From Betaproteobacteria bacterium (lineage in GTDB: Bacteria > Pseudomonadota > Gammaproteobacteria > Burkholderiales > SG8-39), in assembly GCA_005884455.1 (NCBI GenBank), contig VBCH01000217.1, positions 1 to 37,409 of the forward strand: DNA of 37,409 bases. Reading direction: 5' to 3'. Of the stretch, positions 7,260 to 14,554 are shown one piece after another. The translations under genes were made by a program, and so were the position numbers. The notes under the pieces were generated by a model, which saw nothing but the letters and a program-made list of their open reading frames with translations, was not told where the DNA came from and did not search any database. How positions within the stretch are numbered: position 1 is the first letter of the stretch; every line of letters begins with the position of its first letter.

Positions 7260-7973
7260 ATGCTGGACAATTTTCGCAGGAGAGATGTGCCGCAATCCGC
7301 GCGCTTGCAGTCGCCGTACAGCCGGCTGCAGGAAGCGTTGAGCGCAGCCGGTGACGAAGCCGAAAAGGCGGAAGTCTTCGGGAACGAAAGCCCGAAAGCC
7401 GACTTGCGCAGTGGTACGGAATCTTCCCGGTCCAGCGGTGAAACCGTGAGCAAGCTGATAGTCGGCCCGGACATCAAGCTGAAGGGCGCCGAGATCACCG
7501 ACTGCGACACGCTGGTGGTCGAGGGTCGCGTGGAGGCTTCGATGGACAGCCGCGCCATCCAGATTGCCGAGCATGGCGTTTTCGTGGGCAAGGCCGGCAT
7601 CGACGTCGCCGAAATCCGAGGGCGTTTCGAGGGCGAGCTCACCGCGCGAAAGCAATTGGTCATCCGCGCGACGGGGAAAGTGTCGGGCAAGGTCCGCTAC
7701 GGAAAAATCGCGATCGAGGAAGGCGGCGAGCTCTCCGGCGACATTGCGGCGCTCCCGGAGACGAAAGGCGCGGGCGCGCGCGCAGCCGATCAAGGCCGTA
7801 GCCCCACCGCGACCCCGGCGGCCCCTGCTCCGGCCCAAGCGGGTGCGCAGCCGCTGCCCAGCAAGCCGGCATGGACGCAAACGGGCACACAGCCGCAGCC
7901 AGGCAAGCCGGCAGGGGCATCCCAAGCAGGGGCGCAGCCGCAGCCAAACAAACCGGCAGCCCCATCGCACTGA
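7260..7973 (+). CDS. bactofilin family cytoskeletal protein
   Basis: A 237-residue protein with a central bactofilin (DUF583) domain at about 63-165: repeating short beta segments such as LIVGPDIKLKGAEI, LVVEGRVEAS and GKVSGKVRYGKIAIEEGGEL build the family's right-handed beta-helix. Bactofilins polymerise without nucleotide and organise cell shape, stalks, polar or envelope machinery. The N-terminal 60 residues are charged and probably disordered. The C-terminal tail (about 180-237) is Pro/Ala/Gln-rich with three imperfect repeats. AAGGAG at 7248-7253 supports the start. It stands alone between a methyltransferase gene and a convergent MATE gene, so no partner (for example an M23 peptidase) is beside it. 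A sigma-54-like promoter precedes it. Confidence 0.88.
   Translation: MLDNFRRRDVPQSARLQSPYSRLQEALSAAGDEAEKAEVFGNESPKADLRSGTESSRSSGETVSKLIVGPDIKLKGAEITDCDTLVVEGRVEASMDSRAIQIAEHGVFVGKAGIDVAEIRGRFEGELTARKQLVIRATGKVSGKVRYGKIAIEEGGELSGDIAALPETKGAGARAADQGRSPTATPAAPAPAQAGAQPLPSKPAWTQTGTQPQPGKPAGASQAGAQPQPNKPAAPSH
7833..7961 (+). repeat. three imperfect in-frame repeats in the bactofilin tail
   Basis: The encoded tail repeats a 14-15-residue unit three times with the core QxGxQPxPxKPA (residues about 192-234). Such low-complexity Pro/Gln tails are common as disordered linkers; repeat number could vary between strains. Confidence 0.7.
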
Positions 7974-8012
7974 GCTTCGGCGGCGCCGTCCAGCGCCGGT
8001 GCGGAATTTAAA

Positions 8013-8024
8013 GGGAGATCTCCC
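8013..8024 (-). terminator. candidate terminator of the MATE gene
   Basis: GGGAGATCTCCC is a perfect 12-base palindrome lying 15 bases beyond the MATE stop codon. On the minus strand it is followed by TTTAAATT, giving a short hairpin plus T-rich tail. The stem is only 4 base pairs around a GATC loop, so confidence is limited. It sits in the convergent gap with the bactofilin gene. Confidence 0.35.
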
Positions 8025-8038
8025 GCAATCCGGGCGAG

Positions 8039-9415
8039 TCAGATCGTACCTGCTTCGAGCCGGCGGCTCACGTGCATGAAGTAGGCAAACAGGATCGTTG
8101 CCGCGACGACGAGGCTGGCGACTCCCGCGAGCCAGAATCCGGCGGCGCCCATGGGTGTCGCAAGCCCGATCGCGTTCGCGGCTTCGACCCGCTCGAGTCC
8201 CAGCGCATAACCGCCGCCCAATCCGATTCCCCAGAGCGCGACGGTATAAACGAGCATCGGAATGAAGGCGATCTTGTAGCCGCGCAAGGCGTTGACGATC
8301 ACCACCTGCGAGGTGTCGAAGAGCTGGAAAAAAGCGATGTAGGCCAGGAGAGGAATTGCGATCGCCTGCACCGCGGGGTCGCGGGTGTAGAGGAACACGA
8401 TCCGATGCGCGCCAAGAAAGATCGCTACGCCGCCGCAGGCGGAAATGGCGAGCATCATCCCGATGCCTGTGAGCCCCGTGCGCCGCGCCTCCGTCGGATT
8501 GCCCGCGCCGATCGCCTGCGCCGTGAGCACCGCGGTCGCGTTTCCGATCGCGAGCCCGAACATGTACAGGACGGCGGTAACGTTCGACGCGATCTGGTGT
8601 CCGGCCGATGTGGCCGCCCCGAGCCGCGCGAGGAACAGCGCCATGAAAGTGAACGATGTCACCTCGACGAAAAACGCGAGTCCGATGGGTACGCCGAGCT
8701 TCAGGTGGCTCCAGAGGGTGGGCAAGTGGGGCCAGGACCACCGGCTGAAGATACGAAACGGCGCGTAGAACGGGTGCTTTGCGCAATAGATCCAGGCGAG
8801 CGCAAAGATCAGCCAGCTCGCGATCGCGGTGGCGACCGCGCAGCCCGGACCGCCGAGTTCGGGCGCGCCGAGCGCCCCGTAAATGAACAGGGCGTTGAGC
8901 GGAATCTTGACGGCGAAATAGACGAGGTTGATCGCCATGACCGCGCGGGGCCGGGACACCGCGGTGGTGAGCGCGAAAAAAACGCGAAAAAGAAGCATCG
9001 CCGGCAGCGCCCAGGCGATGCCCTGAAGGTAGGCGCGCGTGCGCGCCTCGACCTCCGGCGGCGCGCCAGCGAGCCGCAGGAACGGTTCGGGAGACGCGAG
9101 CAGCATGACGCCGAGCACGCCGAGGCCAAACGCAAGCCAGACGGTCTGACGCGTCTCCTCGCCGATTCTCTCGAGTTGCTTCCCCCCGAAGAGCTGCGCC
9201 GCTATCGGTGAGAGCGCTTGCACCACCCCCATCAAACCGATGAAGACGCTGAAATAGACGCTTGCCCCGATTCCGACCGCGGCGAGGTCGACCGCGCTGT
9301 AGCGGCCCGCCATCACCGTATCGAGCACGCCGCTCGCGATCACCGCCAGCTGCGCGACGAGCACCGGCCAGGCGAGCCGCGCCACGGCGGCAATACGGGA
9401 AACAGCCGAGGTCAT
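8039..9415 (-). CDS. MATE family multidrug/Na+(H+) antiporter (NorM-like)
   Basis: A 458-residue, highly hydrophobic protein with about 12 predicted membrane segments arranged as two similar halves. The N-terminal VLDTVMAGRYSAVDLAAVGIG is the signature region of NorM-type MATE transporters, which export cationic drugs, dyes or metabolites using Na+ or H+. Length is typical. The ATG at 9415 is preceded by AAAGGA at about 10 bases. The gene is monocistronic, convergent with the bactofilin gene and divergent from the cystathionine beta-lyase gene. Substrate cannot be inferred. Confidence 0.92.
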   Translation of the reverse strand: MTSAVSRIAAVARLAWPVLVAQLAVIASGVLDTVMAGRYSAVDLAAVGIGASVYFSVFIGLMGVVQALSPIAAQLFGGKQLERIGEETRQTVWLAFGLGVLGVMLLASPEPFLRLAGAPPEVEARTRAYLQGIAWALPAMLLFRVFFALTTAVSRPRAVMAINLVYFAVKIPLNALFIYGALGAPELGGPGCAVATAIASWLIFALAWIYCAKHPFYAPFRIFSRWSWPHLPTLWSHLKLGVPIGLAFFVEVTSFTFMALFLARLGAATSAGHQIASNVTAVLYMFGLAIGNATAVLTAQAIGAGNPTEARRTGLTGIGMMLAISACGGVAIFLGAHRIVFLYTRDPAVQAIAIPLLAYIAFFQLFDTSQVVIVNALRGYKIAFIPMLVYTVALWGIGLGGGYALGLERVEAANAIGLATPMGAAGFWLAGVASLVVAATILFAYFMHVSRRLEAGTI

Positions 9416-9561
9416 GACGAGAACGGTCCTTTGACGAACATGCGGATTTGGAGCGGCGCGTTCGCGTCCGCTTCAACAGCAATTGTACGTGGAGACTACT
9501 CTCAGTCCGGTTGCTGTCAGAATAAGCGCTTTGCGTTTCAGTCCAATCAGGAAGGAACTCC

Positions 9562-10737
9562 ATGCGCGAAGAGACAACCGTCGTCCATTCCGGACTCCAT
9601 CCCGAGCGGCACCACGGCGCCGTGAACCCGCCGGTGTTCCACGCCTCCACGATCCTCTCGGAAACCGTCGCGGAGTTCCGCCGCAGGCGCCAGAACTGGA
9701 TTCTGGAACAGCCGGGCACCTATTACGGGCGCTTCGGCACGCCGACGATCGAGGCGCTCCAGGAGGCGATCGCGGCATTGGAAGAAGGGTACCGCTCGGT
9801 CGTCTATCCCTCGGGGCTCGCCGCCTGCGCCGGGGCCTTGCTCGCCTTCCTTTCCGCCGGAGATCACTTGCTCATGAGCGACACCGTCTACGGCCCGACG
9901 CGCAACTTCGCGAACGGATTTCTCAAACGCTTTGGCGTAAGCACGACGTTCTTCGATCCGCTCGCGGGGCACTCGATCGAGTCGCTTATCCGGCCGGAGA
10001 CCCGCGCAATTTACCTCGAGTCGCCCGGCTCGCTCACTTTCGAGGTCCAGGACGTCCCGGCGATTGCGGAAGCCGCACGCCGCCGCGGGATCACCGTCAT
10101 CGCCGACAACACCTGGGGGACGCCGCTGTACTTCAAGCCGTTTGCGCACGGCGTGGACGTTTCGGTGCAGGCGGCGACCAAATACATCGTCGGCCATTCC
10201 GACGCCATGCTCGGGGCGATCACCTGTACAAAGGAAGCCTGGCCGAAGCTGAGGCGCTCGACCCACGAGCTCGGGCAGACTGCGGGTCCGGACGACGTTT
10301 ATCTCGGTCAGCGGGGCTTGCGCACGCTCGCCGTGCGCCTGAAACAACACTGGAAGGCAGGTGTCGCGCTCGCCGAGTGGATCGCTCGCCAACCCGAGGT
10401 CGAACGCGTGCTCCACCCTGCGCTCCCCGGAGATCCGGGACATGCGATCTGGAAGCGCGACTTTACGGGCGCCTGCGGCCTTTTCGGCGTGGTGCTCAAG
10501 GAGGGCATCACCGAGCGCGCGCTCTGCGCGATGATCGACGGCCTGGAACTCTACGGAATCGGCTCGTCCTGGGGCGGGTTCGAGAGCCTGATCGTGCCCT
10601 TCGACCCACGCGAGACGCGCACGGCGACGCAGTGGCCGCACAAGGGGCCGTGCTTCCGGGTCCACGCGGGCCTGGAGAACGTCGAGGACCTGATCGCGGA
10701 TCTCGAGGCGGGATTCAAACGGCTGCGGTCGACCTGA
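9562..10737 (+). CDS. metC: cystathionine beta-lyase-type PLP enzyme
   Basis: A 391-residue member of the Cys/Met metabolism PLP enzyme family. The PLP lysine is Lys207 in SVQAATKYIVGHSD, the pyridine-N aspartate is Asp182 (IADNTWGTP), and YYGRFGTPT (54-62) and Tyr110 (DTVYGPT) match the cofactor and substrate tyrosines. The overall pattern fits MetC, which cleaves cystathionine to homocysteine, pyruvate and ammonia, better than MetB. Paralogues acting as cysteine-S-conjugate lyases cannot be excluded. AAGGAA precedes the ATG. It is divergent from the MATE gene across 146 bases, in which I found no convincing promoter. Confidence 0.88.
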   Translation: MREETTVVHSGLHPERHHGAVNPPVFHASTILSETVAEFRRRRQNWILEQPGTYYGRFGTPTIEALQEAIAALEEGYRSVVYPSGLAACAGALLAFLSAGDHLLMSDTVYGPTRNFANGFLKRFGVSTTFFDPLAGHSIESLIRPETRAIYLESPGSLTFEVQDVPAIAEAARRRGITVIADNTWGTPLYFKPFAHGVDVSVQAATKYIVGHSDAMLGAITCTKEAWPKLRRSTHELGQTAGPDDVYLGQRGLRTLAVRLKQHWKAGVALAEWIARQPEVERVLHPALPGDPGHAIWKRDFTGACGLFGVVLKEGITERALCAMIDGLELYGIGSSWGGFESLIVPFDPRETRTATQWPHKGPCFRVHAGLENVEDLIADLEAGFKRLRST

Positions 10738-10779
10738 GGGACGACCGGTCGAATGCCGGGTCCCGCAGCCTGGAGCTGC
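10738..10779. terminator. tandem hairpins between convergent genes, candidate bidirectional terminator
   Basis: Two inverted repeats directly follow the metC stop: GGGAC(10738-10742)/GTCCC(10760-10764), extended by CCGG/CCGG, and then GCAGC(10765-10769)/GCTGC(10775-10779). No T-run follows either one, so this is only a plausible transcript-end structure in the 71-base convergent gap. Confidence 0.35.
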
Positions 10780-10808
10780 CTCTCTGGGAACGAGTGCGGG
10801 CTTCTACC

Positions 10809-11525
10809 TCAAAGCGTATCGGCACAACTATTGCCAGCGCCAAACGGGCTGATGTCACCCGGCGGGGCAATGTTAAGGTTGGAATAGTCTGCTGCCAAAC
10901 CCACCGCAAAAAATGTCGCGGTGGCAGGAGTACCAACCCCGCTGCTGGCCACGAGCGTCAGCTCGGACCAGGTTGCGGCATCCTTCGGATACACGATGGT
11001 TGCCCGGGCGACGCCGCTCGCGTCCGACATGCCCGTAGTGTTCACGGCGGAATGGCCGAGAGAGTCAAGCAAACCATTTCCGTTGATGTCTTCGCCCGGG
11101 TCGAGAATCCCGTTGTTATTCAGATCCTCGTTGGGACAGAGTACGGTTGCTTGTTGGAACCAGGCTTGAGGGATAAACGGAGGAGGAGGGGGCAGAACAT
11201 ATACCCCCTTCAGAAACCTGCCGGAGCGCAAGGTAAATATCACCGTCGCGCCGGAAACCGGGTTTCCCACGGTATCGGTGACGATGGCGACCCATAGCTT
11301 CCTGTAAACCGGAGGATCATCCCCGACCAGGTTATCGGTACCCAGGCGCACCAGCAGCGGCTGCCCGCTGGGGCCGGTGCCGGTGCCGGGGGTCGTGACG
11401 GCGCCGCTGCCGGTACCAAGCACATTCGAACTCGAACCATTGCTGGTTTCGGAACTACAGCCGGCTATCGCGAGCACGCCCGCGAACAAAAGGGCCGCAA
11501 TAACCAATTTCCCATGGTTTTTCAT
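10809..11525 (-). CDS. lipoprotein with Ig-like (Big-type) domain and calcium-loop insert
   Basis: A 238-residue protein with a signal peptide ending in the lipobox IAGC (Cys23), followed by a Ser/Gly/Thr-rich linker. The region from about 58 to 208 resembles a bacterial Ig-like (Big_1/invasin) fold: VTDTVGNPVSGATVIFTL, then DASGVARATIVYP. Between these halves lies an insert with PPPPP and a repeated acidic loop, DLNNNGILDPGED followed by INGNGLLD (134-154), like EF-hand or dockerin calcium-binding loops. A strong GGAGGAG lies just before the ATG. It is monocistronic, converges on metC and follows a long structured, AT-rich leader region. Probably surface-exposed adhesion or structural protein; exact role unknown. 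Confidence 0.75.
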   Translation of the reverse strand: MKNHGKLVIAALLFAGVLAIAGCSSETSNGSSSNVLGTGSGAVTTPGTGTGPSGQPLLVRLGTDNLVGDDPPVYRKLWVAIVTDTVGNPVSGATVIFTLRSGRFLKGVYVLPPPPPFIPQAWFQQATVLCPNEDLNNNGILDPGEDINGNGLLDSLGHSAVNTTGMSDASGVARATIVYPKDAATWSELTLVASSGVGTPATATFFAVGLAADYSNLNIAPPGDISPFGAGNSCADTL

Positions 11526-11623
11526 GACTCCTCCTGCCTAAGCCGGTTACACAAAGAGCCAAATACTCCTGGGGCAAGCACCTGTTTTATGGCGAGCCCG
11601 AATAATTACGCCTTGGTACCAAT

Positions 11624-11652
11624 ACGATAGATCATAATATTAAATTCGTGAA
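11624..11652 (-). promoter_or_regulatory. candidate sigma-70 promoter of the Ig-like lipoprotein gene
   Basis: On the minus strand TTCACG (11647-11652) and TATCGT (11624-11629) are separated by 17 bases, each matching consensus at 4 of 6 positions. TATGAT (11631-11636) is an alternative -10 without a good -35. The site is in the AT-rich island about 100 bases upstream of the ATG. Base composition supports a promoter region more than either hexamer does. Confidence 0.35.
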
Positions 11653-11708
11653 TTTACTAGCACTTGTATGTCTTTGGTTATTAAGAAAAGCGAATGGAAT
11701 TTTTCCTT

Positions 11709-11728
11709 CGCCCTGCGGCGCTAGGGCG
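11709..11728. repeat. inverted repeat CGCCCT/AGGGCG
   Basis: Perfect 6-base arms (11709-11714 and 11723-11728) around an 8-base GC-rich loop. It marks the boundary between the AT-rich island and the GC-rich hairpin block. On the plus strand a run of five T's follows about 10 bases later, too far for a standard terminator. Confidence 0.45.
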
Positions 11729-11774
11729 CCTCGCAACCCCTTTTTGGGCATAGGGAACGCAGGACTCATGCCTG

Positions 11775-11807
11775 AAGCCTGTCCGAATGCCAAGTTCGCC
11801 TGGGCTT
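11775..11807. repeat. imperfect hairpin AAGCC/GGCTT with inner CGAA/TTCG
   Basis: Outer arms 11775-11779 and 11803-11807 pair, and inner arms 11784-11787 and 11795-11798 pair, separated by a symmetric internal loop. This is the second of four hairpins in the cluster. Confidence 0.4.
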
Positions 11808-11826
11808 AGGGCCGGGGAGATTCTTA

Positions 11827-11885
11827 GGCCCCTCGGGGCCGCGTGGGGTCCCGGCACGCGAAGCGCGAATCCCGGGGATCCACGC
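11827..11885. repeat. stem-loop plus 45-base REP-like imperfect palindrome
   Basis: GGCCC/GGGCC (11827-11840) forms a 5-base-pair stem with a CTCG loop. Immediately next, 11841-11885 folds on itself: GCGTGG (11841-11846) pairs with CCACGC (11880-11885), TCCCGG pairs with CCGGGG (with one G-T pair), and CGCG pairs with CGCG around a small loop. The pattern resembles bacterial REP/BIME elements. It lies 26 bases beyond the stop of the leftward ABM gene, so it may also end that transcript. Confidence 0.5.
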
Positions 11886-11911
11886 TGTGCGCGACCGGTT
11901 CTGGGAACCTC

Positions 11912-12259
11912 TCAGGCCGAGTGGGCCGAGCGGCTGTCCCGCGGGGCTTCCGTCCGGTCGGTCATGCCGTAATCGCGCACAACGCTCGCTATGCGGAGGC
12001 GGTAATCGGCAAACACACCTGAGCGCCCGCGCGCCTGCGCCTCGCGGTGGCCCGCAAGGTTGCGCCAGCGCCGCACTGCTTCCTCGTCGCGCCAAAACGA
12101 AAGCGACAGGAGCTTGTTTTCGTTCGTGAGGCTCGCGAAGCGCTCCACCGATATGAACCCATCGATTTTCTCGAGCTCAGGCCGCAGCTGAGCGGCGAGC
12201 TCCAGATAATCCTGTTTCCGGCCCGGAGCCGGAATGACCTCGAATATCACGGCAAGCAT
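11912..12259 (-). CDS. ABM-domain (antibiotic biosynthesis monooxygenase-like) small protein
   Basis: A 115-residue protein with the ABM ferredoxin-like fold: MLAVIFEVIPAPGRKQDYLE at the N-terminus, then GFISVERF and LLSLSFWRDEEAVRRW. Proteins of this fold include cofactor-free quinone-forming monooxygenases and haem-degrading IsdG/HmoB, and many are uncharacterised. No IsdG-type catalytic set can be assigned with certainty. The last 15 or so residues are polar and probably disordered. AAGGA sits shortly before the ATG. It is the third gene of a leftward operon, 13 bases after the core-MetE gene. Confidence 0.78.
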   Translation of the reverse strand: MLAVIFEVIPAPGRKQDYLELAAQLRPELEKIDGFISVERFASLTNENKLLSLSFWRDEEAVRRWRNLAGHREAQARGRSGVFADYRLRIASVVRDYGMTDRTEAPRDSRSAHSA

Positions 12260-12272
12260 TTGTCGTCCTTCG

Positions 12273-13304
12273 CTATCGGTTCTGGCCGAGCTCGGCGCGC
12301 ATGAGCTTCGCGCCTTCGACCATCGCTTTCAGTTTCTCGAACGCCACTTCGCGCGGCAGGTACTTCATCCCGCAGTCGGGCGCGACGATGATGTTTTCCG
12401 GCGCGACGAAAGGCAGGGCGCGGCGGATGCGCGCGGCGACCCTTTCCGGCGTCTCCACCGTCATGTCGTTCAAATCGATCACGCCGAGGATGATCGTTTT
12501 GCCGGGCAGTGCCTTCAGCACCGAACAGTCGAGATTGGACTGCGCAGTCTCGATTGAAACCTGGCGGCAGTTACAGCCCGCAAGCTCCCCGAGGAACGAG
12601 TAGCCGGAGGGCCGCACGTGGATGACGGCGGCGTATCCGAAACAGATGTGCACAGCGGTGGTTCCGCTAACGCCTTCGAGGGCTCGGTTGAGCGCCGCAA
12701 GGCCGTACCGACGCGCCTTCTCCGGCCTCGCCTGCATGTAGGGCTCGTCGATTTGCACGATGTCGGCACCGGCGGCGAACAGATCGCGAATTTCCTCGTT
12801 CACCGCGACCGCATAATCCATAGACGCTTCCTCCTCGGACCGGTAGTACTCGTTCTGCGCCTGCTGGCTCATGGTGAAGGGACCGGGCACGGTCATCTTG
12901 ACCGCCCTCTTCGTGTGCGCCCGCAGGAACTTCAGATCCCCGACCTCCACCGCGTGCCTTCTTCGAATCTTTCCGACTATGCGCGGCACCGGGTTGGGGT
13001 GTCCCGAGCGGTCGAGCGCCGTGCCGGGATTGTCGATGTCAACGCCTTCGAGCGCGGTGGCGAAACGGTTGGAGTAGCTCTCGCGCCGGATCTCGCCGTC
13101 GGTGATGATGTCCAGGCCCGCTTCCTCCTGGGCGCGGATCGCGAGCAGCGTCGCGTCGTCCTGCGCTTCGGCGAGAAGCGCATCGCGAATGCGCCACAGC
13201 TCTCTCGCGCGCACGCGCGGTGGAAAGCGCCCGGCGAGCTTCTTGCGGTCGATGAGCCACTCCGGCTGCGGGTAGCTACCGACGAGCGTCGTCGGAAACA
13301 ACAT
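12273..13304 (-). CDS. core-MetE: cobalamin-independent methionine synthase C-terminal-type methyltransferase
   Basis: A 343-residue protein equal to only the catalytic (C-terminal) half of MetE. The thiol-activating zinc ligands are all visible at expected spacing: His219 and Cys221 (VHICFG), Glu252 (VSIETAQS) and Cys311 (PDCGMKYLP). QIDEP (184-188) matches the conserved substrate-binding aspartate region. The folate-binding N-terminal half of MetE is missing, as in archaeal and other 'core-MetE' proteins, so the methyl donor may be a methylcorrinoid or another small methyl compound instead of methyl-tetrahydrofolate triglutamate. Thiol methylation is well supported; the identity of donor and acceptor is not. 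It starts 4 bases after the upstream NAPRT-like gene. Confidence 0.85.
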   Translation of the reverse strand: MLFPTTLVGSYPQPEWLIDRKKLAGRFPPRVRARELWRIRDALLAEAQDDATLLAIRAQEEAGLDIITDGEIRRESYSNRFATALEGVDIDNPGTALDRSGHPNPVPRIVGKIRRRHAVEVGDLKFLRAHTKRAVKMTVPGPFTMSQQAQNEYYRSEEEASMDYAVAVNEEIRDLFAAGADIVQIDEPYMQARPEKARRYGLAALNRALEGVSGTTAVHICFGYAAVIHVRPSGYSFLGELAGCNCRQVSIETAQSNLDCSVLKALPGKTIILGVIDLNDMTVETPERVAARIRRALPFVAPENIIVAPDCGMKYLPREVAFEKLKAMVEGAKLMRAELGQNR

Positions 13305-13308
13305 GAGG

Positions 13309-14529
13309 CTACGGCTTCAGTCCCTGGAACAACTTCTCGCGGCCGAGCTTGATGCCGGCTTTTCCGTCGTACATGAAGATGTCCGCCGTGGCGAAAGTGT
13401 CGTTGAAGTTCTCCGGGATGAAGGAGCCGGTGCCGACCACGTCGAGCGGCGCCCTGCTGTTGGCGAATATCTTGCACTTGAACAGAGTGAATCCCGATGA
13501 GCCGACGATCTTGCAGGCATTGAAACCGTTCGCGTCGAGCGTCTGCCGCAGCTGGATGACCGCGGCGACGGAGACGCCGGTGCCGAACAGCACCTTGCGC
13601 ACGCGGTCCTTGACGATGTTCAGGCTGTCGGCGTCGAACGCCTCTTCGCCCATCACGTAGCGCACCGCTTCGTACTCGTTCGGTACGTGAAGCCAGTTGA
13701 CCACGATCTCGGTCGATTTTTCGTAGTCGAGGCCCTCCGCGTAGCGCTCGCCGTGGGTGTCGATGCGCAGAGCGAGCGCTCGCGAGCCCGTCTCGTCCCG
13801 CGGCAGGTATTCGTTGTACCACCAGCGGCAGACATCGAGTGCGTCGGAATACTCGCGCCCGTAGTAATCGACCAGCACCGTGAGGTTGTCCTGGGGATGG
13901 GTTTCGACATACATCTGCGCGGCGCGCAGGGTCGAGCCCGCGTAGCCGATGATGCCGTGCGGCATGGTACCGATACCTTTGTCGTGGCCATAGAAGTGCG
14001 CGGTGAGGTCCTGCGAGGAACCGATGAAGCCGATCGCACCGCCGAGCTTCGCCATTCGGCTCCCGACCGAGGCGCCGTAAGCCGCGAGCAGCGAAAGGTC
14101 GTCGCCCGGCGAGTGCCGCGCGTGCATGTCGATGAACGCAACCTTCTTCAGGTTCATCGCCATCTTGTAGGCGTTGTACGCGGAGACGCAAGCGACGCCG
14201 ACGCGCTGCAGTATCAGCGTCTCGAGCTCGACCAGGGCCGCGAACGAGCCGGCATACGTGAAGAGCGCCTTCTGGTCTGGCACGAACGCTCCCTCCTCGT
14301 ACAGGCGCGTGATCCTGAGAGGCTCCGCCTTCGCGGAATAGTAGCTGCGCAGGACGTCGATCGCGGGGTTGACGGCGCAGATCACGCCGCGGCGCAGGAA
14401 CACGCCGTAGGTGACCGTCCGGTCGCCGAACTTCTCGACGATTTGCCGCGATTTGCTGAAGTACTTGTCGGTGCGGCGCTTGAGGTATTCGAGCTTCTCC
14501 GCCGCCAAGGATTCAACGGGTTTGTTCAT
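13309..14529 (-). CDS. divergent nicotinate phosphoribosyltransferase-like protein
   Basis: A 406-residue protein with the layout of the nicotinate phosphoribosyltransferase (NAPRT) family: TYAGSFAALVELETLIL (91-107), IGTMPHGIIG with His191 at the phosphorylated-His position, ALRIDTHGERYAEG, and the glycine turn VVGTGSF (364-370). The usual family block with tandem arginines is replaced by FIDMHARHSPGDD, so this is a distinct subgroup and the substrate may not be nicotinate. True NAPRT converts nicotinate and PRPP to nicotinate mononucleotide. GGAGG precedes the ATG. It is the first gene of an operon with core-MetE and an ABM protein, an association that does not suggest simple NAD salvage. 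nadA is separately present at 19740. Confidence 0.75.
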   Translation of the reverse strand: MNKPVESLAAEKLEYLKRRTDKYFSKSRQIVEKFGDRTVTYGVFLRRGVICAVNPAIDVLRSYYSAKAEPLRITRLYEEGAFVPDQKALFTYAGSFAALVELETLILQRVGVACVSAYNAYKMAMNLKKVAFIDMHARHSPGDDLSLLAAYGASVGSRMAKLGGAIGFIGSSQDLTAHFYGHDKGIGTMPHGIIGYAGSTLRAAQMYVETHPQDNLTVLVDYYGREYSDALDVCRWWYNEYLPRDETGSRALALRIDTHGERYAEGLDYEKSTEIVVNWLHVPNEYEAVRYVMGEEAFDADSLNIVKDRVRKVLFGTGVSVAAVIQLRQTLDANGFNACKIVGSSGFTLFKCKIFANSRAPLDVVGTGSFIPENFNDTFATADIFMYDGKAGIKLGREKLFQGLKP

Positions 14530-14554
14530 AGCGCAACCTCCGCTTCAGGAAACA

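Larger units (their letters stand above)
11526..11911. other. 386-base non-coding region with AT-rich island and hairpin cluster
   Basis: No credible gene; short frames here lack coding character. From the lipoprotein side it holds a leader, an AT-rich island (18 G/C among the 70 bases 11621-11690), and then a cluster of four imperfect hairpins (11709-11885) in sharply GC-rich sequence next to the end of the ABM gene. Sub-elements are listed separately. Confidence 0.7.

Noticed and set aside
7062-9719. 885-residue leftward reading frame over the MATE and bactofilin genes
   Set aside because: It is an Arg/Ala-rich out-of-frame translation of GC-rich DNA; the MATE protein in another frame and the bactofilin on the opposite strand explain the region.
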